Of a stretch of 64,000 nt of DNA, positions 59,789 through 64,000 are shown one piece after another. The translations under genes and the position numbers were made by a program. Numbering within the stretch: position 1 is the first letter of the stretch; every line of letters starts with the position of its first letter. A model generated the notes under the pieces. The model was not told where the DNA came from. It saw nothing but the letters and a program-made list of their open reading frames with translations, and did not search any database. The stretch comes from Natronolimnohabitans innermongolicus JCM 12255. GTDB lineage: Archaea; Halobacteriota; Halobacteria; Halobacteriales; Natrialbaceae. Location of the stretch: NCBI RefSeq assembly GCF_000337215.1, contig NZ_AOHZ01000061.1, forward strand, positions 1-64,000. Reading direction: 5' to 3'.

Positions 59789-60766
59789 ATGCGAATCGTC
59801 ACGACGCTCCCCTCGGCGACCGAGACCGTCGCCGCGCTCGGCCTCGAGCCAGTCGCTACCTCCCACGAGTGTGATTACCCGCCCGGCGTCGAATCGCTGC
59901 CGTCGGTCACCACCTCGAGGATCGACGCGAGCGCCTCGAGCGGCGAGATCGACCAACAGGTCCTCGACGCGACGGAAAACGAGGACGGCGTCTACGACGT
60001 CGACACCGAACTGCTCGAGGCCCTCGAGCCGGACCTGATCGTCACGCAGGGGATGTGTGACGTCTGCGCGGTCGACGAGGTCGTGATGGCCGAGGCCGTC
60101 GACGAAATCGATGCGGACCCGGAAATACTCACTACCGACCCCCACGGCGTCGCCGACGTCCTCGACGACCTCGAGCGGATCGGCCGCGCCACCGGACGGG
60201 AGGATCGCGCCCGCGAGGTACGCGCGGACCTCGAGTCCCGAATCGATGCGATTCGGGAGCGAACTGCTGACGCCGATCCCGGCGGCTCGAGCGCCGATCG
60301 CCCACGCGTCGCCATCTTCGACTGGACCGATCCCGCCATGATCGCGGGCCACTGGACCGCCGACCTGGTCGCGTGGGCCGGCGGCGAGTACGGGCTGGCC
60401 GCGTCGGGCGAGCGCTCGCGGCCGCGCGAGTGGGGCGAAATCCGCGAGTACGACCCCGAACTGATCGTCGTCGCCCCCTGTGGCTTCGGTCTCGAGCAGA
60501 CCGCCGCGAACCGAACCGACCTCACCGAACGCAACGGGTGGGACGACCTCGCCGCCGTCTGCGAGGGTCGCGTCTGGGCGATGGACGGCCACCACTACCT
60601 GAATCGGCCCGGCCCGCGGCTGGTGGACACGCTCGAAGCGCTGGCGCCGATCGTCCGACCCGAGCTGTTCGACGAGGCGACGCCGTCGGTCCCGCTCGAG
60701 GAGGTCGCCGCGCCGCTCGAGACGCTGTCGGACCGCTTCGAGGGGCGTCCAGAGCCGGAGCCGTGA
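59789..60766 (+). CDS. Cobalamin-binding protein (BtuF-like)
   Basis: 325 aa from ATG 59789 (MRIVTTLPSATETVAALGLE). Periplasmic-binding-protein fold of the helical-backbone type: PSATETVAALGL and LIVTQGMCDVCAVDEVV on the N-lobe, VAWAGGEYGLAASGERS on the second, VWAMDGHHYLNRPGPRLVDT at the end. It lacks a signal peptide, so it may be cytoplasmic, as noted for several haloarchaeal relatives; it may bind B12 or a siderophore. It overlaps the next gene by GTGA. Confidence 0.88.
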   Translation: MRIVTTLPSATETVAALGLEPVATSHECDYPPGVESLPSVTTSRIDASASSGEIDQQVLDATENEDGVYDVDTELLEALEPDLIVTQGMCDVCAVDEVVMAEAVDEIDADPEILTTDPHGVADVLDDLERIGRATGREDRAREVRADLESRIDAIRERTADADPGGSSADRPRVAIFDWTDPAMIAGHWTADLVAWAGGEYGLAASGERSRPREWGEIREYDPELIVVAPCGFGLEQTAANRTDLTERNGWDDLAAVCEGRVWAMDGHHYLNRPGPRLVDTLEALAPIVRPELFDEATPSVPLEEVAAPLETLSDRFEGRPEPEP

Positions 60767-61230
60767 CCGGTTCGACCGCCGAACTCGTCGTCCCCGAAGC
60801 GATCCGCGACGAGATCCTCGAGCGCGCCCGCGACGGCCGACCCGAGGAGATCTGCGGGATTCTCGGCGGCGAGTACGACCCCGCCCCCGACGGTCGGAGC
60901 CGCGTTCGGTCGCAGTACCCCGCCGAAAACGTCGCCGAGACGCCGCGGACCCGCTATCGGATCGCCCCCGAGGAGCAACTCGAACTCTTCGAGCGACTCG
61001 AGGGGCGAGGCGAGGAGATCGTCGGCTTCTACCACTCCCATCCGCGGGGGCCGCCGCGACCGAGCGAAACGGACGCGAAGCGGGCGACGTGGCCCGATCG
61101 GTCGTACCTGATCGTCTCGCTCGAGCCGCGCGCCGTCTCCGCCTGGCGGTGGCGAGCGGGATCCGAGTGCGACGCGACGGCGTCTCGATTCGAACGCGAA
61201 CGGATCGTTCGCCCGGATCGGCGCCGCTGA
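60763..61230 (+). CDS. JAMM/MPN+ metalloprotease (desampylase-like)
   Basis: 155 aa from a GTG at 60763 overlapping the previous TGA (GTGA). Complete JAMM motif: Glu28/29 in RPEEICGILGG, H91 and H93 in YHSHPRGPPRPSETD, with Ser101 and Asp104 (HxHx7Sx2D). This is the HvJAMM1-type, which removes SAMP (ubiquitin-like) tags or releases sulfur from thiocarboxylates. Size fits. Coupled with the cobalamin-binding protein gene, a pairing not explained by known function. Confidence 0.92.
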   Translation: MTGSTAELVVPEAIRDEILERARDGRPEEICGILGGEYDPAPDGRSRVRSQYPAENVAETPRTRYRIAPEEQLELFERLEGRGEEIVGFYHSHPRGPPRPSETDAKRATWPDRSYLIVSLEPRAVSAWRWRAGSECDATASRFERERIVRPDRRR

Positions 61231-61601
61231 CGACATCGCCGTCGCCCGGCGGGCGGGTTGTTTGGTGGCCGTTTTGCGGCTGTTAGACGGCCGACGGCGC
61301 GCACGGAACGACGACCGTAACCCGGAATCGCGTTCGAGCGTCCTGGCTCGAGCCGACGGTGTGGGACGAGACGAAACGGGACAGCATGGGAAATACCCTT
61401 TATGCGGCGGGCCCTACGCTGTCGATAATGAGCGGTGGCGCGTTACGAAGTGATGTTGCGGGCGCGGCGCGGGCTCGAAAACAGGCGACCGACGAACGAT
61501 ACCGATTCCATGGGTACTAGACGCGAAACCGACGAGTCGACGCGGACGGACACGATGGCGAGACCGATCTCGAGTCGCACCGACGGAGGCAGGACGTACC
61601 G
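61231..61601. other. 371-bp stretch before the MBL gene
   Basis: Besides the possible 30-aa ORF and its TATA box nothing was recognised. The promoter of the MBL gene is probably the same one, since no other TATA-like element lies in the 80 bp before 61602. Confidence 0.45.
61428..61520 (+). CDS. Possible 30-aa leaderless ORF
   Basis: ATG at 61428, TAG at 61520. Translation MSGGALRSDVAGAARARKQA then TDERYRFHGY; basic and helical. A TATA-like ccctttatg (61397-61405) sits 23-31 nt before the ATG, the spacing of a leaderless gene. No homologue known to me; it could also be a leader for the MBL gene 81 bp downstream. Confidence 0.3.
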   Translation: MSGGALRSDVAGAARARKQATDERYRFHGY

Positions 61602-62426
61602 ATGCGCGTAACCCTCCTCGGCACCGGCGATACGACCGGCACGCCCACGGTCGGCTGTGACTGTGACACCTGCGAGGCCGCCCGCGAACGCGGGGTCGAG
61701 CGGACGCGCTTCTCGGTCCACGTCGAGAACGAACACGTCGACGAGTCGCTGCTGATCGACTTCAGTCCCGACTTTCGTACCCAGTTCCTCCGGGAGGACG
61801 TTCCGCTTCCCGACGCGGCGATCGTCACGCACATTCACTTCGACCACCTCGACGGGATGGGCAACGTCTTTCGCGTCTTCGACTCTCTCGACGTCTACGC
61901 GGCCGACGAGACCGATCCCAAAACGGGCAAGAGCGTCGCCGAGACAATCAGCGACGACTACCACTACCTCGAGGCGATCGACGTCGAGCCGACGACGCCA
62001 CTGGAGACGATTCACGTCAGCGGATTCAACGTCACGCTGGTCCCGGTCGAACACCCGCCGCTGGTCTGTTACGGGCTGGCGATCGAGGATCCGGCGACCG
62101 GCGCGAAACTCTCGATCACGGGCGATACGAGCTACAACGTCCCCGAGGAGTCCCGCGCGGTGCTCGCCGATCCCGATCTGTTGCTCGCCGACGCGATCGT
62201 CCCCGCCCACCTCTGTGAGTACCATCCCATCGGCGGCCGTCACGAGGGCGACGACGGCGTCCCCCGGACGTTCGGGACGAAACACATGACTCGAGAGGGG
62301 GCGCTCGCACTCGCCGACGAGTTGGGCGCCGACCGAACGCGACTGGTCCACGTCGCTCACTACTACCCGGCCGACGAGGCGTTCGAGGAGCCGTTGGCGG
62401 TCGACGGCGAGACGTACGAACTCTAG
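61602..62426 (+). CDS. MBL-fold metallohydrolase (PhnP-like)
   Basis: 274 aa. Metallo-beta-lactamase motif THIHFDHLDG with H77, H79, D81 and H82; further ligands in VPVEHPP and SITGDTSYN; a C-terminal His in LVHVAHYY. The N-terminal Cys triplet in GCDCDTC suggests the extra zinc-binding loop of PhnP-like phosphodiesterases. It probably hydrolyses a cyclic phosphodiester or a related ester. Confidence 0.92.
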   Translation: MRVTLLGTGDTTGTPTVGCDCDTCEAARERGVERTRFSVHVENEHVDESLLIDFSPDFRTQFLREDVPLPDAAIVTHIHFDHLDGMGNVFRVFDSLDVYAADETDPKTGKSVAETISDDYHYLEAIDVEPTTPLETIHVSGFNVTLVPVEHPPLVCYGLAIEDPATGAKLSITGDTSYNVPEESRAVLADPDLLLADAIVPAHLCEYHPIGGRHEGDDGVPRTFGTKHMTREGALALADELGADRTRLVHVAHYYPADEAFEEPLAVDGETYEL

Positions 62427-62676
62427 TGGCGGTCCAAGCCTGAACTGATGGGGCGAATCATGCGATGTTGTCCGATTCGCCCCATCAGTCGACGGTTGAA
62501 ACGGTACTAGTAGCTTCCCAAGCCTGCACTGCTGAGCGAACTCATGCGGTGTGGTTCGATTTCGTTCAGCAGTCGACGCTTGGGAGGGTACTATAGTCGC
62601 CACTGCAAGTCAATGCACCCTGATCGCAGTACAGCGTTGCGATCAGTGTGTAAATCGTTTCAGTGGCTACTATATT
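62427..62676. repeat. Three tandem two-stem inverted-repeat units
   Basis: Unit 1 (about 62427-62510): perfect 16-bp stem ACTGATGGGGCGAATC (62444-62459)/GATTCGCCCCATCAGT (62474-62489). Unit 2 (about 62511-62594): inner stem ACTGCTGAGCGAA (62528-62540)/TTCGTTCAGCAGT (62561-62573), outer stem CTTCCCAAGC (62514-62523)/GCTTGGGAGG (62578-62587). Unit 3 (62595-62671): outer AGTCGCCACTG (62595-62605)/CAGTGGCTACT (62661-62671), inner CTGATCGCA (62620-62628)/TGCGATCAG (62638-62646). Each unit ends with GGTACTA or GCTACTA plus TA. Units 1 and 2 share sequence (CCAAGCCTG, CTCATGCG/ATCATGCG, CAGTCGACG) with paired changes in the stems. Confidence 0.8.
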
Positions 62677-62797
62677 GTGGTGGTTGTTTTCCGACAGCTG
62701 TCCTTCAGCGTGATAGTCACCGATAGCGGACTGTTAGCGGGCTCTCTCCCGACACGATAGGGATGAATTAATAACCGGGTGACCCATGGTGGAGTGT

Positions 62798-64000
62798 ATG
62801 GATTATCGCGTCACCCCGATCAGTAGCGGGGTCGATGGTCTCGACGCACTTCTCAACGGCGGATTCGCCGCGGGCCGGATGTATCTCATTCAGGGGCAGC
62901 CGGGGACCGGAAAGACGCTGCTCGGAATGCACGTTCTCGAGGAGGGGCTGGCGAACGACGAGACGGTACTGTTCATTCACGGCGAGGAATCCAGAGACGA
63001 GATTCTCGCAAACGGCAGGGCAGTCGGAATCGACATCTCGGACGCCGAATTTCTCGACCTCGGGCCCGATTCCGACTTCTTCGTCGAAGACTACTCCTAC
63101 GATCTGGTCGATCCGAGCGATATCGAACGCGACCGGTACACGCAGGACATCCACGAGGCGGTTCGAGATATCGACCCCGACCGGGCCGTCGTCGATCCGA
63201 TCACGCAGCTTCGGTACGTCGAAGCGAACGACCACCAGTTTCGGAAACGTATTCTCTCCTTTATGCGGTTTCTCAAGCAGCGCGAAGTAACCGTCGTCAC
63301 GACGGCAACGTCGTCGCCCGACCAGGAGTACGACACGGAGATTCGCTCGCTAAGCGACGGGATCATCGAACTCGATCGCGGCGTCGGCGGTCGACGCATT
63401 CAGGTGACGAAACACCGGGCGCTCGGCCAGATGGACGAGGACCACGGGATGGAGATTCGCACCGAGGGTATCGAAGTCTATCCGCAGCTGATCCCCGACC
63501 AGTCGAGTCACGACATCAAGCGAAACCAGATCTACTCCGGCATTCCCGAACTCGACGAGCTGATCGGCGGCGGCTTCGACCAGCGAACCGTGACGTTCAT
63601 CAGCGGTCCGACTGGCGCCGGGAAGACGTCGACCGGGACGCAGTTCCTCCAGCAGGCGGCGGAAAACGACCTCACGTCGGCGATCTATCTCTTCGAGGAG
63701 GACCTGAAAACCTACGAGTACCGCTCGGAATCGATCGGCATGCCCGTCTCGGAACTGCGCGACGAGGGGGTGCTCTCGGTCACCGAAGTCGAACCCCTCG
63801 CGCGCTCGAGCGAGGAATTCTCCCACATGGTCAAAACGCAAGTCGAAGAACAGGACGCCGACGTGGTGATGATCGACGGAATCGACGGCTACACCGTCTC
63901 GGTTCAGGGAAACGAGACGGAACTGATTCGGGACCTCCACGCGCTCTCTCGCTACCTGAAGAGCCGCGGCGTGACGGTCCTGATCACGAACGAGATCAAC
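62798..64000 (+). CDS. KaiC-like RecA-superfamily ATPase, two domains (3' end outside window)
   Basis: At least 401 aa; no stop before the window ends. Two KaiC domains: the first with Walker A GQPGTGKT near residues 36-43 and the start MDYRVTPISSGVDGLDALLN; the second with GPTGAGKT at 270-277, preceded by NQIYSGIPELDELIGGGF. Catalytic Glu pairs are partly visible (HGEESRDEI and FEEDLKTYE). The ATG at 62798 is preferred because the TATA-like ttaata (62767-62772) is 26-31 nt upstream; an ATG at 62786 (MVEC) is an alternative. Haloarchaeal homologues act in signal transduction or circadian-like regulation. Possible C-terminal partner domains lie beyond 64000. Confidence 0.9.
   Translation, partial: MDYRVTPISSGVDGLDALLNGGFAAGRMYLIQGQPGTGKTLLGMHVLEEGLANDETVLFIHGEESRDEILANGRAVGIDISDAEFLDLGPDSDFFVEDYSYDLVDPSDIERDRYTQDIHEAVRDIDPDRAVVDPITQLRYVEANDHQFRKRILSFMRFLKQREVTVVTTATSSPDQEYDTEIRSLSDGIIELDRGVGGRRIQVTKHRALGQMDEDHGMEIRTEGIEVYPQLIPDQSSHDIKRNQIYSGIPELDELIGGGFDQRTVTFISGPTGAGKTSTGTQFLQQAAENDLTSAIYLFEEDLKTYEYRSESIGMPVSELRDEGVLSVTEVEPLARSSEEFSHMVKTQVEEQDADVVMIDGIDGYTVSVQGNETELIRDLHALSRYLKSRGVTVLITNEIN

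Noticed and set aside
61443-62603. 386-aa minus-strand frame opposite the MBL gene
   Set aside because: Mirror frame of a well-supported MBL gene; it even runs through the hairpin units.

Overview
The window looks like a chromosomal segment of a haloarchaeon (class Halobacteria). It is GC-rich, the proteins are very acidic, many genes have TATA-like boxes about 25 nt before the start codon (leaderless-type), and there are haloarchaeal marker genes: Sec61-beta, EMC6-like protein next to ABCE1/Rli1, HemAT, a PIN-ATPase-KH protein, archaemetzincin, an F420 reductase and a KaiC-like ATPase. The family cannot be fixed from sequence reading alone; Natrialbales is a guess.

Layout. 1-6132: a minus-strand operon of membrane/envelope proteins (DUF4129, DUF7269-like, DUF58, DUF7519-like). 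6540-9780: an ABC ATPase and a permease fused to a CPBP intramembrane protease. 9853-15191: housekeeping genes (hisE, DUF151, pdxT, VOC protein, secG, thioredoxin). 15301-15871: a decayed TnpB (IS200/IS605) remnant abutting the 3' end of adenine deaminase; a second, isolated copy of the same right-end hairpin lies at 25863-25882 beside an M20 peptidase. 17858-30803: SDR, M32 carboxypeptidase, regulators, lipoprotein, HemAT, PIN/ATPase/KH protein.

30885-34765 is the most interesting stretch. Six tightly packed minus-strand genes include a Cas7-like RAMP protein (32600-33463) and a two-RRM Cas5-like RAMP protein (30885-31820), with no CRISPR array, adaptation genes or recognisable nuclease. They are preceded by a promoter, a strongly structured leader of about 90 nt, and a divergent winged-helix regulator. 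This matches the derived class 1 system called HRAMP in the literature (recalled, not searched). The structured leader, a 44-aa gene and a neighbouring broken gene look worth investigating as unreported parts.

35131-38554: a beta-propeller lipoprotein with an HtpX-like protease, then NAD synthase. 39532-45886: a surface-protein cassette with three DUF1102-like exported proteins, an archaeal/SipW-type signal peptidase, DUF5305 and a membrane-bound HTH regulator; this is plausibly a TasA-like fibre or pilus locus. 45988-61230: conserved genes (EMC6-like, ABCE1, methyltransferase, archaemetzincin, UPF0146, HAD, FAD-Rieske, GDPD, LLM oxidoreductase, F420 reductase, cobalamin-binding protein, JAMM protease). 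61602-64000: an MBL hydrolase, three tandem two-stem inverted repeats (62427-62676) whose arms differ but whose architecture is kept, and a two-domain KaiC-like ATPase running off the end.

No tRNA, rRNA or CRISPR array was seen.
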